A stretch of 13,556 nt of DNA. Origin: VBAS01 sp964581455 (GTDB taxonomy: Bacteria; Bacteroidota; Bacteroidia; Chitinophagales; Chitinophagaceae). Shown here in pieces: positions 13,535 to 13,556 of this stretch (its first letter is position 1; each line of letters begins with the position of its first letter). The stretch is from NCBI GenBank assembly GCA_964581455.1, contig CAZOOT010000094.1, positions 1-13,556 of the forward strand, written 5' to 3'. A model generated the notes under the pieces. The model was not told the DNA's origin. It ran no database searches and saw only the letters and a program-made list of their open reading frames with translations. A program made the translations under genes and the position numbers.

Positions 13535-13556
13535 AAGTTGAAAATGAGTAGCGAAA

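Overview
The window looks like a chromosomal segment from a Bacteroidota bacterium, probably close to the Chitinophagaceae. The reasons are AT-leaning DNA, start codons without clear Shine-Dalgarno sequences, AccA and DapA of the type seen in that phylum, and simple intergenic repeats. This placement is inference from composition and protein style, not from a search. Every convincing gene lies on the minus strand, so transcription runs from high to low coordinates.

Right side (11622-13556): two housekeeping genes, accA (carboxyltransferase alpha subunit of acetyl-CoA carboxylase) followed by dapA (lysine/diaminopimelate pathway). A small hairpin lies between them.

Centre and left (393-11484): nine consecutive minus-strand genes that encode essentially the whole reductive pyrimidine degradation route. 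In order of transcription they are mmsA, a secreted protein of unknown function, a class III aminotransferase, an NCS1 nucleobase/hydantoin-type symporter, dihydropyrimidinase (hydA), a small four-helix-bundle protein (rRNA-intervening-sequence family), a beta-ureidopropionase-like nitrilase, preT and preA. Together they would import uracil or thymine (NCS1), reduce it (PreT/PreA), open the ring (HydA), remove the carbamoyl group (ureidopropionase), transaminate beta-alanine or beta-aminoisobutyrate, and turn the semialdehyde into acetyl-CoA or propionyl-CoA (MmsA).

The least ordinary feature is the DNA between these genes. From preA to the aminotransferase, every intercistronic gap is filled with 7-bp-periodic degenerate repeats. 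The main family has consensus GAGTTTA; a second, between the aminotransferase and the transporter, has consensus TTGAATG. In four places a forward-facing array meets a reverse-facing one, so the pair could fold into an RNA stem (19 bp perfect in the preT-preA gap). The arrays abut or overlap the genes: the stop codons of preT, hydA, the nitrilase, the four-helix-bundle gene and the aminotransferase lie in them, and so does the start codon of the four-helix-bundle gene. That gene occupies the 'loop' between two inverted arrays, like a cassette. A third heptamer (CAAAAGT, three copies) lies in frame inside preT. The gaps around mmsA, dapA and accA lack these arrays.

Far left (1-392): no convincing gene. 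This stretch, downstream of preA, holds two ~80-bp direct repeat copies 101 bp apart, each with a hairpin core, plus a diverged inverted copy with an 8-bp stem, a REP-like arrangement.
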